A stretch of 30,039 nucleotides of DNA from a virus: positions 1-30,039 of IMG/VR virus record IMGVR_UViG_3300010373_000109. One strand, written 5' to 3'. Below, piece by piece: positions 1-10,517 of the stretch (positions are counted from its first letter, which is position 1; every line of letters starts with the position of its first letter). The notes beneath the pieces were generated by a model, which was not told the DNA's origin, made no database searches, and worked only from the letters and a program-made list of their open reading frames with translations. Position numbers and translations under genes: made by a program.

Positions 1-3000
1 CCGCCCGATTGCGCGGGATCATCGAGGTACAGATAGACGATATAGGTGTTTCCGCGCGTCAACGAAATGACGGCGGACGATGCGTTGTACGCCACCGAAT
101 AACTGCCGGCGAGCATCGTCCAAGCGGCCACGGTAATAGTGATGTTGCACGGCGTGACAGAGCCAATCGGGACGGAATAGCTAATAGCCGTGGGCAGCAG
201 CGCGGGAGCATTGCTCACTGTACGCGTGACGAGGTTGCGCTGGTCGCCGACCGTCTGTCCGCTCCCCGCCACGCGCAGCCCGACGCGGTTGCTGCTCAGG
301 TCGGTAGTGGAGACGCGGCCATATGTCGCTGTGTCGCTGATGTTGTCCAGCGTTTTGTTCGTGACGCCCGCTTTCGAGAGATCGACGTTGCCGCTCGTGA
401 GTGCCGTGGCATTCGTTCGCGCGTAAGTGGCCGTGTCGGCTAGATTGTCGAGGTTCTTGTTGAGGTGATAGCCGGCTGCAAAATCGATTAACGGATTACC
501 GGCATTGAGGCGTCCCACGAGCGGGCGCCCATACGTCGAGCCATCGGCGAGGTTATCGACGTTTTTATTCAGATGCCCGCTTGCCGTATTGTCGCCGAAA
601 TCAACGTAGGCTTTCGCTCCGCTGCCAGCTACGCGCACATCGTTGACGCGACATTCAATGTTCAGGATGTCGCCATAACCAAACCCGGTTGCCGGGGCGT
701 TCACGGCAAACAGCAACAGGAAATAGGCTGCTGTGGATGGAGCTACCCCTGACGCGGTGCAAAGTGCCATCGTCCCTGACGTAGTGCTTGGCTGAACAGG
801 TGAACCCACCGTAGCGCCCGCCGCCGTATACCAGGCTGCCTGCGCAATGGTATATGTCCCGTTTGGGGAACTCATCGTTGCGCCGAGCCACACCGAATCG
901 CCGGGTTTGACGGAGAATCGCTGCGAACAAGTAGCTATCGCGAAACCAGCCCCCGCTTGCGAGCGAAGCTCTGCATTGCCGCCATGTGCCGTATTTAATC
1001 CCCATGCCGCGCCGACGCCGCCAGCCGTGAGTGACCAGGCTGGTATATGTCCGCTCGCGTCAAGTGGTTGCGAAAAGCTTGCATTGGGTATCGAAACGGG
1101 TGACCCAATGACGGGCGGGATGATGTATGAAGTGCCAGCCGCAATGTTGTCCGCATTCTTGTTGAGCTGGAACGAATCGGAGAAGTCGATGAGCGGCCGG
1201 TTCGCGTTCAGACGGCTATTCAATGCACGGCCATACGTCACGCCGTCTGCAAGGTTGTCAACGTTCTTGTTTACGTGATATCCGGCCGCAAAGTCGATGA
1301 GCGGGTTGCCGGCGTTGACCCGCGTCGCCAGCGTGCGCGCGTTCACCGTGCCGTCTGGCACTTCGTCGATGCTGTTCGGGTACTGCGAGCACAGCACGTT
1401 GTCCACATAGTAGTAACCGGCCGTGTGGCTGGCGACAGCGAGGCAGGTGCGCGCGTAGACGGTGCCGGCCGGAGCCGTGCCGACTACATACGAGCCGGCC
1501 GTGGTCGTGCCCGTCACGAAGTTGCCAGCGGTTGAGCCGATCTCGCCGCCGCCCGCATTGCACCAGCTGATGAACACGTAGCAGCTGCCTGTCGCACCAA
1601 CTGCCTTTATCAGTGCTTGCGCTTTGTAGACCTGTCCCGGCCCGCAGGCCGCCAGCCCATTATTACGGTAGGCGCCATTGCCCGTACCGCCGGCATGCAT
1701 GGCCGAGTTCGGGCCGACGCCGGGCGTATTGCCAGCAGTGTCGATCGTCCAACCGGTACCGCTATCCGCTGTCCAGCCATACCCAGTTGGCGAGATGTCG
1801 AAGCCGCCATTGATGACGGCCTCTTGCTGCACTTGGCCCACAGCGGTGTTCGCCGTGCTTTGCGCCGCATCGGCCTTCGCCTTCGCCGACGCATAAATCG
1901 CATTGAGCAGCGTCTGGCGTGTCGTATAGACGGTGTTGAAATTGCTGCGAAACGTCGTGCCGACAATCGTTGTATCACCCGTCTTGTCGTTCCATGCCTT
2001 CGGCGTAGTCAATCCGCCGAGATAGCTTGTCAACGCAGTGATGGCATTGTCATAGGCAACTTGCTGCGACGACGCCGATCCAAGGAACGAAACGGCCTGA
2101 CTATCGATGCCGGACTGTTCGGCAGTGATGACCGCGTAGTCGCGGATGACGGTCGGCTTCTCGGCGGCCGACAGGATGCCATCGCTGGCGATGTTGGCGA
2201 GTTCGTTGTTGGCTGCATTGGCTGACGCTTGCGCGGCAGCAGCTGCATTAGCGGCACTGCTAACCGTTGTCGGCTGCAACGTCTGGTCGGCAACCGTCAA
2301 CGGCGATGACACCGTGGATACCGATCCGATACCGGAAGCGTTAACGGCGCGGACGCGCGCCACATAGACGCCTGGTTTCGCGTTGGGCAGGTCGAACGAC
2401 AAACCACGCTGTTTGCCGATGGGCTGCCAGTCGCCATTATCCTTGCGCCAGTCAGCCTCATAATAGACGGCGCTTGCAGCGGCATCCCACTGGATATTAA
2501 GCAGGGTCGAGGCAAGCACGGCCCCGGCAGTCGGCACAGAGGCGAGCGTCACGGTCGCGGGTCCAACCTACGAACTGGGCGGTATCGCGGTGACGTTCGG
2601 AATGGTGAGCGGCGCGCCCGTATCAATATTGGCGAACTTGCTATCGTTGTGCGCCAGCGCCGTGATGGTGAATGACAGATTCTGGCCGGTGCCATCTTCC
2701 AGCACGGACAATACGCGGAAGGTCTATGCGGCAAGCGCCGTGGATTCGACCACCCACGCGGATTCAGGAAGTGGTGCGGTGCTGAAGGCGGAGGTCGTGA
2801 TGACATTGCCGGCCACCGCGCTAACGGTATGCGTCTCTGTTATACCCGACGGCATCGTGCAAGTCAGGGTGTCGCCGATGGCAACCGTTGGGGCGCTGTC
2901 CAACGTGACAACCGTTGTGGTGGCGGATGAAATACGGCCGCCCTGCCGCTTGCCGGCTCGCGCGGAGTCGGCGATGCGGATGATCTGACCCGGAGCGGCG

Positions 3001-4466
3001 ATGGTTCCATCTAGGCCAACCTGGAACGTGACGGTTTCCGTTTCAAGCCGCGACGTCAGCAATGTCCACAGACCGATGCGATGCGCCTACGCTTGCGAGG
3101 TGCAGCCGAAGCCGGTCACACTGGTTTGCTGGATGCCGTAGCGTGCGATGCCGACATTGTCCGGCACGTACTCGACCTTGGCGCGACCGAAGTCCTGCGG
3201 GTCATTCCAGCTCACCAGTGCCGTGGTAAATCGCGTCTTACGGCCTGAACCGGTGTACGTGAACTTGCCGCCGATCACGTTTGCCTGGGTATAGGTATAG
3301 ACCGGGCTCTGCGGCATATCCGCGACAGCTTGGATTGCTCCGCCGGCCCAATACGCCATGCCACGGAACACGCTCGACAGATCTTGCAGCACCTTGTACG
3401 CGTCGGCCTGCGATTGCAGGTAGAGGTTACAGGTAAAGCGCGGCTCCGTGCCGCCGAAGCCGTCAGATACCGACCCATCGCAATACTGCGCAATCTGGTA
3501 CAGCGACCACTTGTTCAACAGCGCGGTGTTGATGTACTGACCCAGACCATAGCGGGCGTTCGTGGCCAGGTCGTAGAAGATCCACGCTGGGTTGTTCGTC
3601 CACGCCGGTTTGAACGTGCCGTCCCATGCGCCACCCGATGTGCCCGTGCCCGTCGTGGCATAGGTTCGCGCCACGGGGTCATAGTTGGCCGGCACCGAGA
3701 TGATGCGGCCGTACAGATCGTAGGCGCGCGACGGGATCGAGGTGAACTGCGAAGCGTCGATGATGATGCCGACCAGCGCGCTGTTCGGATAGCGGAACTT
3801 GGCGTCCACGATCGCGGTATAGCTTTCGACCGTGGTCGTGTCGGCAATCGTCGCCAGATTCTAGTTCGCCGTCAGTCGCGTGACGCGCAGCACCCAGCCG
3901 GTCGTGGCGGCAGGCAAGTCGATGCGATGCGACCGCTCATACTTGCTAGTGGTCTTGCCGGTAAACGCCGACGTGAGCATGGTCACGAAGTTTCCGCCGT
4001 CCGTCTGCAGCTCGATCTTGTACTGGATCGTGTAGCCGGTGATGTCGCCGGTGCTGGTATTGCTCTACTGCAGACTCGGCACGCTCAGGCGCACGCGCAC
4101 GGCAGACAAGGTGAGGTCGGTAAGCGATTGCGTCCACGGCGTCGCGCTTTTCAGCTCGGTGCCGACGGCCGTCTCATTTTCCACGTCCGGATAGCCGGGC
4201 ATATAGCCCTGCGACTGCGTGCCGGTACGCGTGTCGATTTGGACGTTCTTGAAGTTCAGCGAGTTGTCGGCGTTGGCGACCGGCGTCTCATTGAGATAAA
4301 TGTCCTGCAGCGCGTTTGCTGCCCCATGTTTGAAGCCAAGGATTTCGCCCTCGCTGACCAGATCGAGGATGCGCGCCTACGCGATGGAGTGCAGGCTATC
4401 CGGTGCCTCGGTGGCTGCATGGGGCGTGCTGCTGCCGCCCTTGGCGCCGCGAATGGTATCGGTCAC
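1..4466 (-). CDS. J: Tail tip / host-specificity protein, lambda gpJ-like (partial, runs off left edge; 6 recoded TAG)
   Basis: Central tail-tip protein that recognises the host and starts tail assembly. The gene starts at GTG 4464-4466 (GGAG nine bases upstream; overlaps the I stop) and stays open to base 1, about 1488 codons, if TAG is read as an amino acid. TAG codons lie at 4377, 4065, 3861, 3087, 2724 and 2568 (codons 30, 134, 202, 460, 581, 633). The text across them is gpJ-like throughout, e.g. LTAN-TAG-NLATIAD and GCTSQA-TAG-AHRIG followed by LLTSRLETETV. Visible parts: N-terminal gpJ core to about residue 630, a fibronectin-III-like domain about 634-725, an Ala-rich helical segment containing LSAAEKP near 765, a possible carbohydrate-binding-like domain about 888-1027, then five repeats of about 30 residues (HxNKNxDNLADGxTYGR) from about 1049 to 1384. 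Family call is firm; the end is missing. Confidence 0.93.
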
Positions 4467-5143
4467 TGCAATTCACTCCGGCCCACGTTCATGTCACCGC
4501 CATAACCCATGTGAGATTCGCCGGCCTTGGGCGGCTGGTAGGCGGCGGAGTTTTCGCGCACGTCGATGCCGGCAGAGATAACCGCGCTGCCAACCTTCAA
4601 GGGGCCGCCGTAGAGAAGCGGGACAGGGTGACCCTAGGCCTCGGTATTGATCGGGCCGTTGAAGACGTAGCTAGGCGTATTAGCGGGTTTATCCTTGGAG
4701 GATAAACCTTTGGGCATGGGGGTGAGGAGCTGGACGACGCCGCCTGCGATCATGGCTGCGCCAGTACTCATCAAGAATGGAGCGATTGGCGCAAGGAACG
4801 GAATGAATGACGCTGCAATCAGGACAGCGCCGAGAATGATGTTGAACACGCCGCCATTTTTGCTGCCCATGACAACAGGAGCGATGCGGATAGTCTCATT
4901 CCCGACCGGATGACTCAGTTCGTCCTCGGCGATATTGCGCTTGCCGATAAAGACCGCGTACCCAATTCCGCGATCTTTTGATCCAACCATATCGGCAGAG
5001 AATCCCGGTTTCTGCGACCGAAGCGCCGCGATGGCCTCTGCGGTTGAGTTCGTATCCAATGCGAAGCGGTGAACCCGACCGTACTTCCTGCCCAGCTAGC
5101 CGGAAAGAATAACAGTGCGAAGCGGCGGATTAGCGACGGTCAT
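4463..5143 (-). CDS. I: Tail assembly protein, lambda gpI-like (2 recoded TAG)
   Basis: Tail-tip assembly factor of the K-I-J set. Starts at ATG 5141-5143, overlapping the lipoprotein stop as TAATG, and ends at TGA 4463-4465 overlapping the J start; 226 aa. TAG at 5096 (codon 16) and 4634 (codon 170). Under the standard code only an internal fragment from a TTG would be found. With readthrough the N-terminus reads ILSG-TAG-LGRKYGRVHRF and the C-terminus reads NTEA-TAG-GHPVPLLYGG, both typical of the gpI family, where Gln is the usual residue. The middle holds a Gly/Ala/Ile-rich hydrophobic stretch (about residues 100-140), also a family feature. This is among the clearest cases for TAG as Gln. 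Confidence 0.92.
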
Positions 5144-5490
5144 TAGACACATTCCTGTACAACTTTCGTGAATTTTGCATACCCGCCAAGCCCGCTAAGG
5201 CGATAACGAACCGTGACGTGTGATCCATTTGCGGCTGGCTCAACATCAAGCACGCCATTGTTACCAGTATAGGTATTCGGCATGGATACGCTATATCCGC
5301 CAGATGGCGTCGGCCCTTGGTTGATCGTAACGCTCATGAACTCGCCCCATCCATTAGCGACGCACTGGCCGACTGCGGAGGGTAATTTAGTGGACGTTAG
5401 GCTAAGATCAGGAGCCTTCTCACGCAGCCCCGAAACGCTCGCGCATCCAGCCAGCATCAGCACGATCATGGCGATGAATGTCTGTTTCAT
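5143..5490 (-). CDS. Small lipoprotein in the tail operon (possible moron)
   Basis: 115 aa. The N-terminus is a lipoprotein signal: MKQT, a hydrophobic run, then lipobox LAGC with Cys16 as the predicted lipidated residue. The mature part has no motif I recognise. An AAGGA-type ribosome site precedes ATG 5488-5490. The stop TAA overlaps the I start. No TAG codon inside. It lies between the K-like and I-like genes, where lambda has no extra gene. Phage lipoproteins made late can block superinfection at the outer membrane (established for T5 Llp); that role here is inference. A structural or assembly role cannot be excluded. Confidence 0.82.
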   Translation of the reverse strand: MKQTFIAMIVLMLAGCASVSGLREKAPDLSLTSTKLPSAVGQCVANGWGEFMSVTINQGPTPSGGYSVSMPNTYTGNNGVLDVEPAANGSHVTVRYRLSGLGGYAKFTKVVQECV

Positions 5491-5768
5491 GGCCGGTCCT
5501 TTGCCGTGTTGATGACGATTTGACGTAGGCTCTTAATAATATCCGCTATGGCAAGCATGAAAGGAGTGGTGATAATCCCAATGGCGCCAATGATGGCGAG
5601 ATATGCAGCCGAGCCCATGAGTCCGAACAGAATCAGCACTAACGATGCGATAAAAGTGAACCACGCAAGCAACCAGATGACGTCGGGAATGCCATTTAAC
5701 GGCTCAAGCTTTGTTGGCGGATCAAACTCCCCAATCTCTTGCGCCCGTTCCGTAGCGACTGTCTTCAT
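5487..5768 (-). CDS. Small membrane protein, two predicted TM segments
   Basis: 93 aa from ATG 5766-5768, chosen over an in-frame GTG at 5778-5780 because GGAG lies six bases upstream of the ATG. The N-terminal third is hydrophilic (EFDPPTKLEPLNG); two hydrophobic stretches follow, about residues 33-53 and 57-79, then a basic C-terminus. The stop TGA overlaps the lipoprotein start as ATGA, so the two are probably translated together. I do not recognise the family. With the lipoprotein it forms an insertion between K and I and may be an accessory envelope pair. No TAG codon. Confidence 0.75.
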   Translation of the reverse strand: MKTVATERAQEIGEFDPPTKLEPLNGIPDVIWLLAWFTFIASLVLILFGLMGSAAYLAIIGAIGIITTPFMLAIADIIKSLRQIVINTAKDRP

Positions 5769-5798
5769 ACCACACTCCACCCCGTTCAGTTCGCGGGA

Positions 5799-6524
5799 TC
5801 ATACACCCTGCGAACGGTGGCGTAATGTCAAGCGATGGCACTCGCGCCAATAGCCGCCCCAGCAGTCCTTCGAGCTAAGGCGGCCGTAAAGATGCTGTAG
5901 GATTAGCCCTTCACCGAGATAGATAGCGGCATGGTTCGGCACGGGCGATCTGATCTACATCAGCAGTACATCGCCGCGTCGCATCGGCTCACCTTCCGAC
6001 ATAACCACAAAGCCGGTTTCGGCGTAGTGGTCCAGATAGAGATTCTGACCCTTGTTCCACCATCCATCCTCACGCGGCCATGATTTGAGTGTGATGCCCA
6101 GTTCGCGTTGGTAGTAGTCGTTGACCAGCTATACGCAGTCCGTCACGCCATGGCTGAACTCGCGACCAATCAAGGGAGCCTCGTACCCGGACGGCTCGAA
6201 GACGTTGATCTCGCCCGCAATGCCATCAATCACGCTCACGATGGCCCACGGCAGGCCGGAGGCTTCGCACGCCACCTTGTCGGCCTCCGATGGTCTTGCA
6301 GCCACGTCAGGGTGCGAGTGGACGATATGCGTAATCTCGCCCCGATCTTCGGCGTTGGCGTAGTCTTCGGCGCTTAGCTGGAAATGCTCGCTCGCGGTTT
6401 CTGCCGTGTTGCGACAAGGGATATAACGCTCCTTGCCTCGGATGATGCAGATGAGACCGCAGGATTCGTGCGGATACGACGCCAACGCATGCCCGCGGAT
6501 GGCGGCTAGCGTTGATTCGATCAT
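5799..6524 (-). CDS. K: Tail assembly peptidase, JAMM + NlpC/P60 domains, lambda gpK-like (2 recoded TAG)
   Basis: 241 aa. N-terminal JAB/MPN (JAMM) metallopeptidase domain: Glu20 in PHESCG, then H69-S-H71-P, Ser79 and Asp82. C-terminal NlpC/P60 domain: catalytic Cys130 in GVTDC and His198 in PNHAAIYLG. TAG lies at 6129 (codon 132, two residues after the catalytic Cys) and 5955 (codon 190, GDVLLM-TAG-IRSPVPNHA). Without readthrough the product is a JAMM domain with an unusable NlpC stub. Start ATG 6522-6524 overlaps the L stop as ATGA; stop TGA 5799-5801. Members of this family act in tail-tip assembly or peptidoglycan processing at infection. Confidence 0.93.
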
Positions 6525-7213
6525 GTTCTTGTCAAAGAGGCTGCGGCAAAACTCCCGTAGGGTAATTCGCCAGCGGCACCGAAGCGCAGCTTGCACCCAC
6601 TCACCCGCAGACTGCAGTCATCGAGCGCCGGGTTACTTGTCGCCACGTCATTGACGTCAGCAACGGGGCCACCCGTATAGCCGCATTCCGCGCTGCGGTA
6701 ACGCCAGCCGCAAACGTTCGCGGTGATTTGCCTGCGCGGTAGCATCACTCCGCCGAAGTCCATTGCGCTGGATAACTCGAACTGCACGACCTCGTTGTCT
6801 TCGGACGCCTTGCGCTCGATGAACCAGATTTCAGGCGGGATTTCCTGTGTCGGGTCAGCAGTTGGATTCACACCGCCGAAGTTCACCGCATCCAGATACT
6901 TGCCGAAGGTGCGGTGAAACGTGACCTTGGAGCCGAGCAAGTCCTGATAGGTCAGGCACAGCGCCGAAATGCTGCTGTCGATGTTGCCCACGGATAGCTT
7001 CGGCACGGGTTGCTGCGCGGCGGTTTTCTCGAAGCCTTCGGCCTGCAGCGGCCACGGGGAATAGATGTTGCCCTACCAGGTGATGGTTCCAACCTGCGTA
7101 TACCCATGGAACCGTATCAGCGAGCCGCCGACAATCGTACCGTCAAGCTCGAACAGATCGACCATTGCGCCGGGTTCGAGTTTTTGCACATCGGAATAGA
7201 TCGAGTTGGTCAT
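6521..7213 (-). CDS. L: Minor tail protein, lambda gpL-like (1 recoded TAG)
   Basis: 230 aa from ATG 7211-7213, overlapping the M stop, to TGA 6521-6523, overlapping the K start. TAG at 7073 (codon 47) in GTITW-TAG-GNIYSPWP; this is a conserved gpL site where Gln is expected. The C-terminal half has the spaced Cys residues (NVCGW, AECGYTG, DDCS, SGCKLRFG) typical of gpL, which in lambda bind an iron-sulfur cluster. Function: tail-tip ring component between M and J. Confidence 0.93.
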
Positions 7214-7542
7214 GGCTTGAACATCTGTTGCAGCGTGCACGTCAGCGAATAGTTATCGCCGCCATGCGGAATCGGGCTATACGTCGCGCACTGGTAATAA
7301 CCCTGCACGCCGAGCGGCGGCGTCCAGTAGAACGATATGCCGATATGCGCGTCCAGAAAGTCAGCGATGGGCTGGATCGTTGCCGCGTTGCCCTGAAAGC
7401 TCAGCGGCCACGACTACACCTTGGCGTTTATCCCGTCTGCCACGGTCTGCGCGTAGCCGTCGCCGAACTGTGCTTTGCGCACCCGTAGCGTTGTGGCGCC
7501 GGTTGGGTCGATCTGCGGCGTGAAGGTGAAGGTATCAGTCAT
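7210..7542 (-). CDS. M: Minor tail protein, lambda gpM-like (1 recoded TAG)
   Basis: 110 aa from ATG 7540-7542 to TGA 7210-7212, with ATGA overlaps at both ends. No minus-strand ORF survives here under the standard code because TAG at 7414 (codon 43) splits it. Readthrough gives AQFGDGYAQTVADG followed by NAKV-TAG-SWPLSFQG, the signature of the gpM family with Gln before SWPL. It joins the tail tube to the tip complex. Confidence 0.92.
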
Positions 7543-10517
7543 GCGCCCACACCCTTCTGCCAGAGGATGCCGCCCGGTTGCGTGGCGCGCATCACGACTT
7601 CCTTCGCCTTCGATTCCATCATGCCGGCCAGTTGCTTCGCCATCGCGTCGGAGCTATCACTACTTGTTTGTGACTGCATGCCTCCCTTATCCACCGTGAT
7701 AGATGTGTTGATGTTGATGACGTTTCCACCACCACCGGATGATTGCACGCCGAGCCTGCCATCGGCGCCACGAGTCAGCGGCATGATAGCTTCCGGACCA
7801 GCCTCCCCCAACACGCCCATCTTGCCGCCGCTACTGAACGGGGTTGCGCCGTCCACCACGCCACCCAGCGCGAAGGCGGTGATCTATCCTGTCGCGTCGA
7901 ATGCTCCGCCCTTGGCAATGCCGCCCCAGCCGCCGTCGAATATCGACGCCATTTGGGCACCACCCCCGCCAGCGCTGGTATCCGTACCGCCGCCGAACAT
8001 GGATGACAACGCCTTCGACATGGCGATGCGCATTTCCATCTTCGCCAAGTCGGCCAGGATCGAAGCAACCAGCGACTTGAAACTCAGCTTGCCTGTCGTG
8101 GCAAAGTTGGTCAGCGCATTCGTCATGTTATCGAACGAGCTGATGAAAAAGCTCTGCGTCAGGCCGGCGACGTTCTGGCCGGCGTCTTCGTAATCCTTCA
8201 AGGCCTTCTTGGCACCATTGAGCCAGCTACTTTGTGCGGCATCCATCGCCTTCCAGCCGTTGACGGTGTCATCCTTCAGCTTCAGGAAATAGGCGTCTGA
8301 ACTGGCTAGCTCATCGTCGTACTGCTGCTGCGTCAACGTACCTTTGGCGCGTTGATCGTTGAGTTTTTGATCAGCTGCAATCTGCTGTTGTTTTATCGTG
8401 TTCATTTCGGTCATCTGGGCAATTTCCTTAGTGCCCATCCCAACCGATGCGACCTGTATGTTGATCGCGTTTTCTTTCAGCGCCAGCTCAATGGCAAGGT
8501 TCTGTGCGTAAGCATCGGTGACGGCCTTCTATTTCGCCGCCGCTGCGGCAAGATCGCCTTGAAGTGTATTGACACCCTTATCGTAGGCAGCTGTTGCCTG
8601 CGTAATGTCCGCGTGTTTCTTGATGGCTGTCTGCAACTCATCGTTCAGCTTGACCATGGCTGACGTATACTTCGCCGCTGCTGAATTGTCGGATGACGTG
8701 TAAGACGACGCGTCGAGTGAATCGACTTGACCCTGGAAGGTGCTGAGTGCGGAAATGCCGGGGTCTTTCGGCCCTTTCTTCGGCTTGAACTCCGCATCAA
8801 TGCCGGCCAGATCACTAGCGAAGTTACCGCCAGAAAAAGTTGCCGACCCATCCGCATTGACGATGCGCTGAACGCCTTTCAATCGTGCATTGTCGCTGCC
8901 AGTGTGCTCCCACATCTGCTCATACGTCGCAGTGAGGTCGTTAATCTCTTTCTGCTTTTCCTTGATCTTGTCGAGTTTGGCGAAATGGCTGTCGTAATAA
9001 GCATCGGCGGCCGTGCCGGCCTTGTTGTCATCCGTGCTTTGACCCTTCAGGGCAGCCGCATCGCGCACAGCCTGGATCTAGTCGGCGATCGTCTACACCT
9101 GCGCGCGCTCAGCCTATAGCTGCTCGGGCGAGAATACTTGCCCAGCAAGACGGTCAAGCGGACTATTGCGGGCTGTACTCTGCAGATGCAGCTTGTAGGT
9201 AGCGTTAGCCTGCTGGAACTGATCCGTAAGCGACTGACCATTAACCAGTTTCGCGTACGCCTCGCCAATAGATGCCGCGCCATTTTTCCAGCGTGCAACG
9301 AGTCGGTCAATCAAACCTTCCTACGCATGCTCGGCATCCGCTGTCTTTCCCATGGTGTCTATGATGGCTTGGTAGGCTGCGGCGACCGCGCCGAGCTTGT
9401 CGCCCTCATCAATCAGCGCAAGTACATGGTCGCGCACCTTTGGTGTGATATTGCCGTATTGCTGATTGATCTTGTCCAGTGTCTGCAGCGGGTTCCTCGA
9501 CAATTCGTCGAAGATCTGGATGACTTGCTTTTCGCTATCGCCCGTCGCCTCACCGAAAACAACGGCGGCCTCGGTGGCCTGCTTAAACGTACTGGCCGTC
9601 ACGGCGCCGGTAGCCATCAACTATTCTTGAATTGCCACCACCTGCTTCGCGCTTGTGTAAAACGTCGCGTACTATTGGGCTGATGCACGTATCTGTTCTG
9701 CTGACAATCCTGCCGCGCTACCGCTCCGCGTGATAGCTTGTTCAAGCTCCGTTTCCGACTCGGCTGCTTTGTATGCCTCCACGCCAAGGAAAGCGATAGC
9801 CGCTGTTACGCCAGCGATGGCTAGTCCCGTCGGTGACATTAGCGCGCGCAGCAGTCCGGTTGAATTTGCGAGAGCCGCACCACTGCGCTTCAATCGGCTT
9901 ATATTGCCGGATGCCAACTCGCCAGCCATGATGCCAAGTTCGTACTGAGTACGCGAATTGACCGTCTTAGCTGCGGTATTTTCAATCGTCGCCACGGTGT
10001 CAGCCTTGGTGGCGACGGTATCAGCATCACGCGCGCCAACCAGTCCCTCGGTGCTGGTCATCTGCGCATCCTGCGCGGCAATGGCGGCTTGCGTCGCGGC
10101 GATCTGCTCGGCAGTCGCTTCGATGCGTGTTCCGGATGCTTCGGCAATCGCCCGTTCACTCAGGGCGATCTAACCGCCCGCCGCTGCTTGTTCGGCATAC
10201 GCCGCAGCAATGGATTTATGGCGCGCGGCAGACATCTCCGCCGTCTCGCCGAACGCGTTGACAGCATCCTTCGCCGTGTTGACGCTTGCCGATAGCGCGG
10301 CGCTGGCGTCGGCTGCTCCGCTCATACTTGTGCTGGCCGCATCCACCGTTGCCGATACAGCCGCAATGTCGGACGACGCTTGTGCTGCTCCGCCGATGCC
10401 ACCGATAGCCGCTTCGGCACGCGCACCAGCAGCGGTCAGAAGATCCAGCTAATCGGCCGCCGCTTTCGCGCTGGTGCTGTCTACGACGATGGTTAGTGAG
10501 GCTGTTTCATTTGCCAT
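7539..10517 (-). CDS. H: Tail tape measure protein, lambda gpH-like (10 recoded TAG)
   Basis: 992 aa from ATG 10515-10517, overlapping the GT stop as TGATG, to TGA 7539-7541, overlapping the M start. Ten TAG codons: 10449, 10170, 9672, 9621, 9321, 9114, 9093, 9078, 8529 and 7884 (codons 23, 116, 282, 299, 399, 468, 475, 480, 663, 878). The reading frame is continuous over all ten. Composition is Ala/Gln/Lys/Asp-rich and helical; a hydrophobic segment (GLAIAGVTAAIAFLGVEAY, about residues 228-246) and a Gly-rich C-terminus (GGIAKGGAFDATG, FALGGVV, GEAGPEAIMPL) are tape-measure hallmarks. It sets tail length and helps DNA entry. Three TAGs fall within 13 codons (468-480). Confidence 0.94.

Noticed and set aside
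3330-4505. Long plus-strand open frame of 391 codons
   Set aside because: Arg-rich shadow opposite the J gene; the minus frame carries clear gpJ family sequence.
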